A stretch of 64,000 nucleotides of DNA from Brevibacillus porteri (lineage in GTDB: Bacteria; Bacillota; Bacilli; Brevibacillales; Brevibacillaceae), in NCBI RefSeq assembly GCF_003013475.1, contig NZ_PXZO01000053.1, forward strand, positions 62,001-126,000. The letters run 5' to 3'. Positions 34,861-43,946 of the stretch are shown here, piece after piece. The position numbers and the translations under genes were made by a program. Under the pieces are notes generated by a model that was not told the origin of the DNA, did not search any database, and saw nothing but the letters and a program-made list of their open reading frames with translations. Each line of letters starts with the position of its first letter. Position 1 is the first letter of the stretch.

Positions 34861-36357
34861 ATGCCCAGCATTTTGATAGCGGATCGGGACCAGAACGAAC
34901 GAATCGGAATCGGATGGCTCGTCACCAGCTATGCCATTCCGTATGACAAGGTGCATAGTGCCGGGACCATGGAAGACGTTTACGAAATGATGGAAGCGCA
35001 TACACCGGAAGTGATCTGTATTGAACTGGACATGATTGGGCGCGGGCAGTGGGATCGGCTGAAGCTTCTGGTGGATCAGTATCGTCCGACTGTTGTGGTG
35101 ACCACATCAGAGGCGACATTCGAGCGTGCGATGCAGGGGATTGGACTTTTTGCACGCGATCTATGGCTGAAGCCACAGACACCTGAATACATCAGGAGAA
35201 TCCTGACGAGATGTTGCCAGGAGCGCTTGGATCGGAAGCGAATGAACGAAGAGAAGGGAATGGGAGCGGACAATGACAGGGATGTCTCGTATCTTGACCT
35301 GTTTTTCCCCGGGCATGCTCAAGCCAAGTCTTTTTCGCTCATGCTGGCTCAATTGGAGGATCCGAAGCGGCATCCGGAATTGCTGCGCTTTTTTGAGGAA
35401 TATCCGTTTCGCGACAAACCCAATCTATTGCCGCTAGGGGAGACCATTGTGGGGGTTTTTCCAATGGATGCTGCGGTCTCGCCTTCTACGCTCCACCAAA
35501 TGGGTAAGCGTTTGCTGATGGACTGGGAAGCAAACAATGATGCGCCGCTCTTTTTGGTCATGTATGACGCAAGCAACTATGAGCAGAGCTTGAACGAAAC
35601 GTATGCGGAAGCGAGCCAAGCGCTGCAAGTCCGCTTTTTCAAAGGATATCGGCAAGTGACGGTCATTGATAATCGTGTGAATTGGACGATGATTGACCCA
35701 TTTTTGACCCCTGCCGAACAGCGCACGTGGGTTGAAATGCTGGATGAAGGCAATCGGGAAGAGTTGAAGCAGTGGCTGTATACACACTTTTTTTTCAAGG
35801 AAGAGCCTTATCCGGAGCCGGGACTGTTGCGTATTCGGCTGACGAGTATTTTGGCCCAAGTCAGGAGATACATGATATCACGTGGTCTTGACTCTGCACC
35901 TTTGGAAGAGGAGTATCACCGGGTTTTCGAAACGATTCTTTATTCGCCGATCTTGTATCGGATCGTAGTGGAACTGCTGCTGTTCATCAATCAGCTTCTT
36001 GATGTCGCTCATCATCCCATCGACGAATCCCGTGCAGATGTTGTGGAACAGGCGATTCGCTATATAGAAGGCCGCTACACCGATCCAGCACTGCGCTTGG
36101 AGGAAGTCGCACGCTATATCGACCGCAGCCCTTCCTATTTCAGTACGCTGCTCGCACAAAAGCAAGGAAGCTCTTTTCGCCAAATACTCACATCGTTGCG
36201 AGTAAAAGAAGCACGCCGATTGCTTCTCGAGACATCCTTGTCTGTCCAAGAAGTGGCAGAACGATGTGGATTCATCAACGCCAATTATTTCAGTAAAATT
36301 TTTAAGGAAAAGACCGGGACAACTCCACGTTTGTTACGAAATCAGAAAAAAAGATAG
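34861..36357 (+). CDS. Receiver-like AraC-family regulator without a linked kinase
   Basis: A 498-residue protein with an N-terminal receiver-like domain (1-118), a long middle region (150-390) and two AraC-type helix-turn-helix motifs at the end (LEEVARYIDRSPSYFSTLL and VQEVAERCGFINANYFSKIF). The receiver is atypical: the N-terminal acidic pair reads ADRD, and where the phosphorylated aspartate is expected the sequence is IELDMIG, with Glu at one possible alignment. The lysine in LKPQTPE is kept. AAAGGAGG lies 9 bases before the ATG. No histidine kinase gene is adjacent, and a terminator separates it from hutU, so its target is unknown. Confidence 0.82.
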   Translation: MPSILIADRDQNERIGIGWLVTSYAIPYDKVHSAGTMEDVYEMMEAHTPEVICIELDMIGRGQWDRLKLLVDQYRPTVVVTTSEATFERAMQGIGLFARDLWLKPQTPEYIRRILTRCCQERLDRKRMNEEKGMGADNDRDVSYLDLFFPGHAQAKSFSLMLAQLEDPKRHPELLRFFEEYPFRDKPNLLPLGETIVGVFPMDAAVSPSTLHQMGKRLLMDWEANNDAPLFLVMYDASNYEQSLNETYAEASQALQVRFFKGYRQVTVIDNRVNWTMIDPFLTPAEQRTWVEMLDEGNREELKQWLYTHFFFKEEPYPEPGLLRIRLTSILAQVRRYMISRGLDSAPLEEEYHRVFETILYSPILYRIVVELLLFINQLLDVAHHPIDESRADVVEQAIRYIEGRYTDPALRLEEVARYIDRSPSYFSTLLAQKQGSSFRQILTSLRVKEARRLLLETSLSVQEVAERCGFINANYFSKIFKEKTGTTPRLLRNQKKR

Positions 36358-36423
36358 AAATCGAAAGAAAAGACAGATTTTTTTGTCAAACCATGAATGC
36401 GGTTGCATGTGAATCGAAAATAG

Positions 36424-36455
36424 AGGCACCAAATCGAAATTGCGGTGCCTTTTTT
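36424..36455 (+). terminator. Terminator between the AraC-type regulator and hutU
   Basis: A 7-bp stem (AGGCACC with GGTGCCT) and 13-base loop are followed by six T. Confidence 0.8.
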
Positions 36456-36520
36456 GTCTTTCCTTGCTTTTTTACAATGGAGCTAAGAAATACATCCTTT
36501 TAGAAAAGCAGGTGGAAATG

Positions 36521-38191
36521 ATGACGACGACACAATCCGTTGAGCAATTGATCCAAGCCTTTTCAGGTACCCAATTACATACAAAGGGATGGGTGCAGGA
36601 AGCGGCGTTGCGCATGCTTTTGAACAACCTCAATCCTGATGTAGCTGAGCGTACAGAGGATCTGGTCGTATACGGCGGAATTGGCAAGGCGGCACGGAAC
36701 TGGGAATGCTTCGATGCGATTGTCAAAACATTGCAAACGTTAGAGAGTGATGAAACACTCCTCATCCAGTCTGGGAAGCCGGTTGCTGTATTCAAATCGC
36801 ATACCGATGCACCGCGTGTGCTGCTGGCAAACTCGAATCTGGTGCCTGCTTGGGCGAATTGGGAGCATTTCCACGAGCTAGACAAAAAGGGTTTGATGAT
36901 GTACGGACAAATGACGGCGGGAAGCTGGATTTATATTGGCAGCCAGGGCATCGTGCAAGGGACGTACGAGACGTTTGCAGAACTGGCACGCCAGCATTTT
37001 GAAGGCACGCTGACCGGAACGATTACCTTGACAGCTGGCTTGGGCGGCATGGGTGGTGCGCAACCGTTGGCTGTATCGCTCAATGGTGGAGTCAGCATCA
37101 ATATCGAGGTGGACCCGACTCGTATCCAGCGCAGACTGGACACGAAATACCTGGATGTGATGACAGAAAGTCTAGACGAAGCGATCCGTTTGGCGGAAGA
37201 AGCGAAACGCGACAAAAAAGACATTTCCATCGGACTGTTAGGCAATGCACCGGAAGTGCTGAATGCCATGCTGGCTCGCGACTTTATCCCGGATGTGCTA
37301 ACGGACCAGACCTCCTCGCATGATCCACTCAACGGCTACATTCCCATCGGCATGTCACTTGCGGAAGCAGCCGAACTGCGGACACGCGATCCGAAAGCGT
37401 ACGAATCCCGTGCAAAAGCAAGCATCGCTGAACACGTTCGCGCCATGCTCGCCATGCAGGAAAAAGGAGCAGTCACTTTCGACTATGGCAATAACATCAG
37501 ACAGGTGGCAAAAAACGAGGGTGTAGAGGATGCATTCCGTTTCCCTGGCTTTGTGCCAGCCTACATCCGACCGCAATTTTGTGAGGGCAAGGGGCCGTTC
37601 CGCTGGGTAGCGCTATCCGGCGATCCTGAGGATATTTACAAGACAGACGAAGTCATTCTTCGCGAGTTCTCCTACAATACCCATCTGTGCAACTGGATTC
37701 GCATGGCGCAGGAGCGCATTCAGTTCCAGGGACTGCCTTCCCGCATTTGCTGGTTAGGCTATGGCGAGCGTGCGCGTTTTGGTCAAATCATCAATGAGAT
37801 GGTAGCGCGCGGTGAGCTTTCGGCCCCTATCGTCATTGGGCGTGACCATCTGGACTCCGGTTCTGTTGCTTCGCCAAACCGTGAGACGGAAGCGATGAAG
37901 GATGGCAGCGATGCGGTTGCAGACTGGCCGATTCTCAATGCCATGATCAATGCAGTAGGCGGAGCGAGCTGGGTATCTGTGCACCACGGAGGAGGCGTTG
38001 GCATGGGCTACTCTCTCCACGCCGGAATGGTCATCGTGGCAGATGGTACTCCAGAAGCAGCACGTCGTCTGGAACGAGTCCTCACGACCGATCCAGGCAT
38101 GGGCATCGTCCGACATGTCGATGCAGGGTACGACCTCGCAGTTCAAACAGCCAAGGAAAAAGGCGTCCACATTCCGATGATAAAGGAGTAA
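36521..38191 (+). CDS. hutU: Urocanate hydratase
   Basis: A 556-residue enzyme, the usual length, that converts urocanate to imidazolonepropionate in histidine degradation using tightly bound NAD+. Conserved stretches include [10 protein letters not shown] near residue 180, [10 protein letters not shown] and GYGERARFG. The start is one of two adjacent ATGs (36518, 36521) after AGGTGG; the second has better spacing. hutI follows after 5 bases. hutH and a formiminoglutamate hydrolase gene are not in this window. Confidence 0.95.
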   Translation: MTTTQSVEQLIQAFSGTQLHTKGWVQEAALRMLLNNLNPDVAERTEDLVVYGGIGKAARNWECFDAIVKTLQTLESDETLLIQSGKPVAVFKSHTDAPRVLLANSNLVPAWANWEHFHELDKKGLMMYGQMTAGSWIYIGSQGIVQGTYETFAELARQHFEGTLTGTITLTAGLGGMGGAQPLAVSLNGGVSINIEVDPTRIQRRLDTKYLDVMTESLDEAIRLAEEAKRDKKDISIGLLGNAPEVLNAMLARDFIPDVLTDQTSSHDPLNGYIPIGMSLAEAAELRTRDPKAYESRAKASIAEHVRAMLAMQEKGAVTFDYGNNIRQVAKNEGVEDAFRFPGFVPAYIRPQFCEGKGPFRWVALSGDPEDIYKTDEVILREFSYNTHLCNWIRMAQERIQFQGLPSRICWLGYGERARFGQIINEMVARGELSAPIVIGRDHLDSGSVASPNRETEAMKDGSDAVADWPILNAMINAVGGASWVSVHHGGGVGMGYSLHAGMVIVADGTPEAARRLERVLTTDPGMGIVRHVDAGYDLAVQTAKEKGVHIPMIKE

Positions 38192-38196
38192 GAGCC

Positions 38197-39471
38197 GTGA
38201 CTAAACCTGTATGGATTCGCCACGCCAGTCAGCTTGCTACGCTGGCTCGCAGCTCCTCTTCCCCGGTAGTAGGAGCGCAAATGAATGAGCTGTCGATCAT
38301 CGAGGACGGAAGCATCTGGCTGGAAGACGGCGTTATCCAGCGTGTGGGAACAGATGAGGAGCTGGCGCTTTACTATCGAGACCGTGCACATGAGGCGCAA
38401 ATCATCGATGCTTCGGGTAAGCTGGTCACACCAGGGCTGATCGATCCGCATACACATCTGGTGCACGCGGGCAGTCGGCAAAACGAGTTTAACATGCGGC
38501 TAAACGGTGCGACGTATATGGAGATTATGAACAATGGCGGGGGAATTCACTCGACAACCGCAGCGACGCGCGCAGCTACCCACGAAGAGCTGTTTGCTCA
38601 GAGTAAGCAGCGTCTTGACCAATTTCTGTTGCATGGGGTTACAACTGTCGAGGCGAAAAGCGGCTACGGCCTGACATTGGAAGATGAGCTGAAGCAGCTG
38701 GAGGTCGCCAAGCAGTTGCACGAGGAACATCCCATGGACATCGTCAGTACCTTCATGGGAGCACATGCGGTGCCGCGCGAATACAAGGAAAATCCGGATG
38801 CATTTGTAGATGTGGTCATCGAGGAAATGATCCCAGAGGTTGCTCGTCGCAAGCTGGCTGTTTTTAACGATGTGTTTTGCGAAAGAGGTGTGTTCACCCC
38901 TGAGCAGTCCCGACGCATTCTCGAAGCAGGAGTCTGTCATGGGTTGCTGCCGAAGATTCATGCGGACGAAATCGAACCGTATGAAGGGGCAGAGCTGGCA
39001 GCTTCGGTTGGCGCGGTATCAGCGGATCATTTGCTGCGCGCCTCTGACAAGGGGATTGAACAGATGGCAGAAGCGGGTGTCATCGCTGTGTTACTGCCCG
39101 GTACGGCGTTTTTCCTGATGGCAGAGTCAGCAAATGGCAGGAAAATGATTGATCGTGGGGTCGCTGTCGCGATTTCGACGGATTGCAATCCGGGCTCGTC
39201 TCCAACCGTTTCGCTCCCACTCATCATGAATCTGGGTTGCCTGAAAATGGGGATGACGCCAGCCGAGGTGCTGACGGCAGCTACCATCAATGCTGCTCAC
39301 GCAATCCGCTGCGCGCATGAAGTCGGCAGCCTTGAGGTAGGGAAAAAAGCAGATGTCACGATTTTTGACGTCCCTGATTTCATGACCTTGCAATATCGTT
39401 ACGGAATCAACCACGTAAACACAGTAATCAAAAACGGAGCGATTGTCGTTGCTGGGGGCAGACTGGCGTAA
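38197..39471 (+). CDS. hutI: Imidazolonepropionase
   Basis: A 424-residue amidohydrolase that opens imidazolonepropionate to formiminoglutamate, the step after HutU. The metal site begins with DPHTHLVHAG; other conserved parts are AKSGYGL, GAHAVPREY, HADEI and STDCNPGSSP. The start is GTG with AAAGGAG 9 bases upstream, coupled to hutU. Confidence 0.95.
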   Translation: MTKPVWIRHASQLATLARSSSSPVVGAQMNELSIIEDGSIWLEDGVIQRVGTDEELALYYRDRAHEAQIIDASGKLVTPGLIDPHTHLVHAGSRQNEFNMRLNGATYMEIMNNGGGIHSTTAATRAATHEELFAQSKQRLDQFLLHGVTTVEAKSGYGLTLEDELKQLEVAKQLHEEHPMDIVSTFMGAHAVPREYKENPDAFVDVVIEEMIPEVARRKLAVFNDVFCERGVFTPEQSRRILEAGVCHGLLPKIHADEIEPYEGAELAASVGAVSADHLLRASDKGIEQMAEAGVIAVLLPGTAFFLMAESANGRKMIDRGVAVAISTDCNPGSSPTVSLPLIMNLGCLKMGMTPAEVLTAATINAAHAIRCAHEVGSLEVGKKADVTIFDVPDFMTLQYRYGINHVNTVIKNGAIVVAGGRLA

Positions 39472-39565
39472 TATGACCCTCTCCGGACTTCCTGCTTCTG
39501 CCATGAGCAAGAAAAGTGGTATGATGGTGGCAGGTTTGAACAAGCAGAGGAAAGAGGGGTTATTC

Positions 39566-40204
39566 ATGTCAGGATTCGGAATTTTCCGTGATGTGGTCAC
39601 GTCAGAACAGCAACTGCGCGAAATGGTTGGAGAGCCAAGTCGTCTCGTACAGAACAAGGCGATAACCCAGTTGGATGACCATAGCCGCAACTATATTGCC
39701 CAAGCGCCATTTCTCATCATTGCCACAGCTGACAAAGATGGCCATTGCGATGCTTCGCCACGCGGAGATGCGCCTGGTTTTGTGCATGTCATCGATGATC
39801 ATCATCTCGTCATCCCTGAGCGCCCAGGAAACAAGCGGATGGATACCATCACAAACATTTTGGTCAACCCGCATATTGGGCTTATCTTTTTGATTCCTAC
39901 GCTGGAAGAGACGTTCCGCGTGAACGGCAAGGCTTGCATTATTCGCGATGAAGAAATACTGGCGAAGATGGCGGTAAACGGGAAGGTGCCTACGCTTGGG
40001 ATCGGTGTGAAGGTAGAGGAGTGCTTCGTTCACTGTGCGAAGGCATTTATGCGCTCTGGTCTATGGAAGCCGGAGTCATGGCCGGCAGAGGGGACGACTC
40101 CTAATGTCGCACAAATGCTGGCGGACCATGTGAAGCTTCCGGGTGTGACGGCAAAAGAAGTGGCGGAGGGCTTGCAAGACAGCTATACGAAACGATTGTA
40201 CTAA
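39566..40204 (+). CDS. Pyridoxamine-phosphate-oxidase-like FMN protein (MSMEG_1061-like)
   Basis: A 212-residue split-barrel flavoprotein-like protein. Marks are FLIIATADKDGHCDASPRGD near the start of the barrel and PERPGNKRMDTITNIL, which fit FMN- or F420-binding members of the PPOX-like group. The reaction is unknown. GAGGGGT lies about 5 bases before the ATG. It is 95 bases after hutI, and could be read through from it. Confidence 0.8.
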   Translation: MSGFGIFRDVVTSEQQLREMVGEPSRLVQNKAITQLDDHSRNYIAQAPFLIIATADKDGHCDASPRGDAPGFVHVIDDHHLVIPERPGNKRMDTITNILVNPHIGLIFLIPTLEETFRVNGKACIIRDEEILAKMAVNGKVPTLGIGVKVEECFVHCAKAFMRSGLWKPESWPAEGTTPNVAQMLADHVKLPGVTAKEVAEGLQDSYTKRLY

Positions 40205-40218
40205 TCATGTCGAAAGAG

Positions 40219-40253
40219 AAACGGCAGCCATCCATTCAGCGTGGCTGCCGTTT
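40219..40253. terminator. Bidirectional terminator
   Basis: A perfect 12-bp stem (AAACGGCAGCCA with TGGCTGCCGTTT) lies between the rightward flavoprotein gene and the leftward eCIS gene set, and can serve both. Confidence 0.8.
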
Positions 40254-40260
40254 CGTCATG

Positions 40261-41694
40261 TTATTCGCGAACAGGATCATCTACCAGCCACCCTGCACCG
40301 ATTTCACCCCAGTAGTAACACTCCAACGAATACGATTGCATATTCGAATAGCGGATGTGTTCCGGGATAAGGAATGCGGGATTTACGCCACCTGTTCCGC
40401 CTGTGGGCGTTCCTTTGGTGATCCCGCGGAAAATGACCTTGATATTATAGGTGGGCAGATTGGTCATGCTCCTCAGTCTATTAATAACTCTTTGCTTGAG
40501 ATCGCCGAGTTCGGCAGCCGCATTGTTTTCCGTTTTTGTGTAAGGCCAAGGATTTTCCGAATGATACTTTTGAATGACGATGACGTATTCATCATAATTA
40601 CCAGTGTCGCGCCGTTTGTCCAATTGGCCGATCGCTTCGTGAATGCGGGCGTTAATTTGTAAATCATCATGGGAGCTGATCGTTTTGATCTCCATCGCAA
40701 CGCGTTTATTTACTTCTAAAACGTTGGAATGATCCTCGTCTTCGTCCATCATGTGGACTCTCTCATCGTTGGCGTTTTCCTGCTTCTCCAAATAGTTGTA
40801 ATCGATGTCAGGATCGTTGTCCTTATCTTGACCGAAATATGGCGTGATCTCCTGTCCGAAAAGACGCTGTGCTTCTTCTAGTTCTGTATAGTTCCCACCT
40901 GTAATTGAGAAAATATCCGAAATTTTGGAGTGCAGACTGTAGCTGTATTTCACTTTGTTAAAGTAAGACAAGTAGTTTGTCTCGTCAAAAAGTTCATTGA
41001 TTGTTCCTTCATGCAAATCATTGGTTTTCGCCACATGCTTATTCCACATTCTGCGTGCATCTAACAAAGCTTCATCCCACGTTCCTTGTATGATCGGGGA
41101 TGATACAGAACTTGTTGCGTTATAGTCTGTGCTGTCCAACTGGGTACCAGAAGCCGCAACAGACCCGTAGCGATCAGCTTCCGCTTCGAGAGCAGGATCG
41201 TCATTGATCGGTAGGCTGGAATCTGGAGCGTTCGCTTTTACCCGTCCTTGTCGTTGCTGGACCACATGTGTCAGCTCATGACCGAGCAGTTGTTGACCAC
41301 TTCGCGTCTCCGGCTGATAAGTGCCGGGAGCAAAGTGAATGTCATTCCCTTGGGCAAAGGCAACAGCCCCGATTTGGGAGGCGACAGACGATTCTGGATG
41401 AATCTGTACATCTGAAAAATCAGTGCGAAAAGCCTTCTCCATTTTTGCTTGGACGGAATCGGGGAGTGAGCGACCGCTGCCGGAAGAGAGATTCTCCGAT
41501 TTTTGCAAGAGAGTCCTCGATAACATGCGCTGCACAGCCTGATTGCCAAGAGTCTTTTGCAGAGAAAGGATGTGGGAAGAGTGACTGGCCTTTCTTTGAA
41601 CCTGGCTCGGTTGGAGCAGGGGCCTGGAAGCAGGTGCTTTCGTTTTTTCATGAGTCGCATCCATAGATGGCTTGCTAGATTCATAGCGTCGCAT
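40261..41694 (-). CDS. eCIS-associated DUF4157 protein, probable injected effector
   Basis: A 477-residue protein. Residues 75-180 are the DUF4157 domain, found repeatedly with extracellular contractile injection systems: FSDVQIHPES, a zinc-peptidase-like HELTH at 139-143, and ALEAEADRYG at 168-177 offering a third ligand. The first 60 residues are a disordered, basic leader. Residues 205-477 form a separate domain with acidic patches; VAMEIKTIS (E335, K337) followed by Q357 in HEAIGQLDKR resembles a PD-(D/E)xK nuclease core (my inference). It is the last gene of the leftward set, 2 bases after the MORN gene, with GGGGGTG before the ATG. It is the best cargo candidate in the window. Confidence 0.8.
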   Translation of the reverse strand: MRRYESSKPSMDATHEKTKAPASRPLLQPSQVQRKASHSSHILSLQKTLGNQAVQRMLSRTLLQKSENLSSGSGRSLPDSVQAKMEKAFRTDFSDVQIHPESSVASQIGAVAFAQGNDIHFAPGTYQPETRSGQQLLGHELTHVVQQRQGRVKANAPDSSLPINDDPALEAEADRYGSVAASGTQLDSTDYNATSSVSSPIIQGTWDEALLDARRMWNKHVAKTNDLHEGTINELFDETNYLSYFNKVKYSYSLHSKISDIFSITGGNYTELEEAQRLFGQEITPYFGQDKDNDPDIDYNYLEKQENANDERVHMMDEDEDHSNVLEVNKRVAMEIKTISSHDDLQINARIHEAIGQLDKRRDTGNYDEYVIVIQKYHSENPWPYTKTENNAAAELGDLKQRVINRLRSMTNLPTYNIKVIFRGITKGTPTGGTGGVNPAFLIPEHIRYSNMQSYSLECYYWGEIGAGWLVDDPVRE

Positions 41695-41696
41695 GA

Positions 41697-43370
41697 TTAC
41701 ACCCCCTCTGCTTTTGTCACGTCCAATTGAATGGGTTCCTTTTGCTGTGCTTGATAGAAATAGAGATACAAATACGGGTCGACCAAATAGCTCGTGATAG
41801 CTCCAGTATGGTTAGAATACGTGGTGGACGTCTTGGGCAAAATGGCAGATTTGCTGTCGAGCTCGTTCCGATCTTCTTTGACGATAGAGATGATCTGTGG
41901 GTGATATACGTGGACGGCAGTGACAATCTGCTTGCTAGGGTGTCCTGGTGCTGGTTCAAGTGTAAAAGACATGTTCATGTCACGGTAGGTAAGCTTTTGA
42001 GACGATAAGGTGGCCTCGTTTGCTGGTAGAGCTTCGGGTACTTTTTGATCGGCAGAAGGAGTGACAGCTCCCTCGGCTTGTTTTGGCGCGTCATCGTCGG
42101 GCTTGCCCATAATCTCTTCCAGCTTGCTACTGGAGATGCCGATGAATCCAGGCAAATAAATACGTCCTTCACGGAAGTACCCCTTGTACAACGGCAAGCC
42201 TTCCTTGTCGTAGAGCACCCCGATGCCATCGTAGGAACCTGCCCGAAATTGCCCTTGATACAACAGAGCGTCTTCGGCAGAACGAAGCTCTCCCGTTCCG
42301 TGATAATGCCCTTCGGCAAAGCCGCCTTTATACAGCGTTACGCCACTTGTATCACGAAGCTCGCCCTGCCCGTGATATACACCCAGCAAAAAATCACCTT
42401 GATAGACGATGCTACCACTGGGGGAGAGTTTGGTTCCGGCTCCATTGAAGTGCCCATTTCGAAAATGACCTTCATACACGAGCTTGCCATCCCGATCAAA
42501 AAAACTTCCGGTTCCATTGTATCTGCCGTCCACAAATTGCCCTTTGTACTGCACGAGCCCGTTTTCGTAGTAATCGGTACCTTCACCGCCGTAGAAGCCA
42601 TTGTCAAACAGTCCGTCGTAGAGCAGCTTTCCATCCTTCGTAAAAAGCCTGCCAGCTCCGTTGTACACGCCATTTTTAAAAGCGCCCTCGTATTTGATTG
42701 CGCCGTTTGTGTACAATTCCTGACCGGCTCCATCGAGCTTCCCATTCTTGAATTCTCCCTGAAAAACGACTTGCTGGTTGTCGGTGTACAACGCTCCCTG
42801 ACCAGCGTAAACGCCATTTTCAAACCCACCTTGATAGACGAGAACGCCTTTCCGGTATCCTTTGCCTAAGCCTTGTGGAGTGCCACTTTTGAACTCGCCA
42901 TTGTAAAGGAGCTTCCCATTGTCGTCATAGAGCTCGCCTTTTCCGTCATACAGACCATCTACGAGCTGGCCATGATAAATCATCGTGCCTTCCGGGTTGT
43001 AGATAATCGCCAGACCCGTGTCGGAAATCTGCTGATTTGGAGTTTTTAGATGAATGACGATGGGACGCTGCAAATAACGGTTAAGCGCATCGGGAGGATT
43101 GATGAACAGGAAGTAGACCAGGACAAGGAGGAATAGTCCTGTCAAAATGAGAAAGCGTTTGGCGATGTAAAAACGGCCGACATGCACGTAATCGTTGAGT
43201 GAAGTTTCTTTTTTGGCGAACAGTCCGGCAATGCCGTTCTTGATCCAATCGAGGGCTTGCTTGGGGAGGGCGGCTCCTTTTTTTATCCAATCCTGCACCC
43301 ATTTTTTGAGCGGATTGATGAGCGGGTCGACAATCGTTTGTTCCGTTAGCTTTTGGAGTTGTTTGTCCAT
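41697..43370 (-). CDS. Membrane-anchored MORN-repeat protein in the eCIS cluster
   Basis: A 557-residue protein with an amphipathic N-terminal region, one membrane helix at about 73-90, and eleven full MORN repeats plus a partial one between about 130 and 405 (pattern YxGxFxxGxYxGxG). The C-terminal 150 residues are a separate beta-rich domain. If the N-terminus is inside, the repeats lie outside the membrane. MORN repeats bind lipids or other proteins, so it could tether or sense particles at the envelope (inference). It lies between the PAAR-like and the effector-like genes, with GGGAGG before the ATG. Confidence 0.88.
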   Translation of the reverse strand: MDKQLQKLTEQTIVDPLINPLKKWVQDWIKKGAALPKQALDWIKNGIAGLFAKKETSLNDYVHVGRFYIAKRFLILTGLFLLVLVYFLFINPPDALNRYLQRPIVIHLKTPNQQISDTGLAIIYNPEGTMIYHGQLVDGLYDGKGELYDDNGKLLYNGEFKSGTPQGLGKGYRKGVLVYQGGFENGVYAGQGALYTDNQQVVFQGEFKNGKLDGAGQELYTNGAIKYEGAFKNGVYNGAGRLFTKDGKLLYDGLFDNGFYGGEGTDYYENGLVQYKGQFVDGRYNGTGSFFDRDGKLVYEGHFRNGHFNGAGTKLSPSGSIVYQGDFLLGVYHGQGELRDTSGVTLYKGGFAEGHYHGTGELRSAEDALLYQGQFRAGSYDGIGVLYDKEGLPLYKGYFREGRIYLPGFIGISSSKLEEIMGKPDDDAPKQAEGAVTPSADQKVPEALPANEATLSSQKLTYRDMNMSFTLEPAPGHPSKQIVTAVHVYHPQIISIVKEDRNELDSKSAILPKTSTTYSNHTGAITSYLVDPYLYLYFYQAQQKEPIQLDVTKAEGV

Positions 43371-43389
43371 ATCGTTTCCTCCCTATCTG

Positions 43390-43776
43390 TCAGGGAACCT
43401 GAATCGTCGCTTGACCGGGGTTCGTGATCTGGATGACGCCACCCCAGCTACACATGAGCTTGGAGGTTTGATTGAGGGCAGGCATGTTGGCGACGAGAAC
43501 AGTAGGGGAGCCAGGAACCCAAGGGGCGGCGGTGACAGGAACGCAGGGGACTGGAGTGAAAACACCCAGCTTCGCCGCTGTGGCTGCTGCGACCTGAGGG
43601 TTGGACATCGTATTGCACATCCCGAATGGAAGGACGTTTACCATCGGTTTATTGTCCATGATGTTTGCGATCGGCATACTGGTTGTGACGCGGTTCACTG
43701 GGAGCACCATGAGTGAGCTGGGAGCTGCCCCGAAGCTGCACTGTAGCATGGCTCCTCCGCAGACGAGTTGTCCCAT
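43390..43776 (-). CDS. DUF4280 PAAR-like spike-tip protein
   Basis: A 128-residue protein starting MGQLVCGGAMLQCSFGAAPS, the DUF4280 signature. These proteins resemble PAAR tips that sharpen the spike of contractile devices and may carry effectors. There is no signal peptide; an upstream in-frame stretch is hydrophobic only because it reads AT-rich promoter DNA. The start at 43776 has AAGGAG 8 bases upstream. It heads the leftward three-gene set. Confidence 0.88.
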   Translation of the reverse strand: MGQLVCGGAMLQCSFGAAPSSLMVLPVNRVTTSMPIANIMDNKPMVNVLPFGMCNTMSNPQVAAATAAKLGVFTPVPCVPVTAAPWVPGSPTVLVANMPALNQTSKLMCSWGGVIQITNPGQATIQVP

Positions 43777-43884
43777 AAAGCCAACTCCTTTGCATAAGTC
43801 ATCTGGTAAGATATTGAAAATCAATCTGTATAGTAGTATAAATGTCAAATAGAGAAGATGTATAGCGAAATTTGTAATTTTTAG

Positions 43885-43916
43885 TATAATGTTGCTTGGT
43901 ATCATTTTCGAAAATA
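43885..43916 (+). promoter_or_regulatory. Probable promoter and palindrome in the divergent eCIS control region
   Basis: TATAAT at 43885-43890 can serve the rightward genes, with a start near 43897. The perfect 12-base palindrome ATTTTCGAAAAT at 43905-43916 lies just after it and could be an operator. On the minus strand TTGACA (43843-43848) is a good -35 for the DUF4280 gene but its -10 is poor. Confidence 0.4.
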
Positions 43917-43946
43917 TGTTTTCGAGAGATGGGAGAACCGCAAACG

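Noticed and set aside
42045-42869. 274-codon frame opposite to the MORN gene
   Set aside because: The repeat structure of the MORN gene keeps the antisense frame open; no binding site and no recognisable protein.
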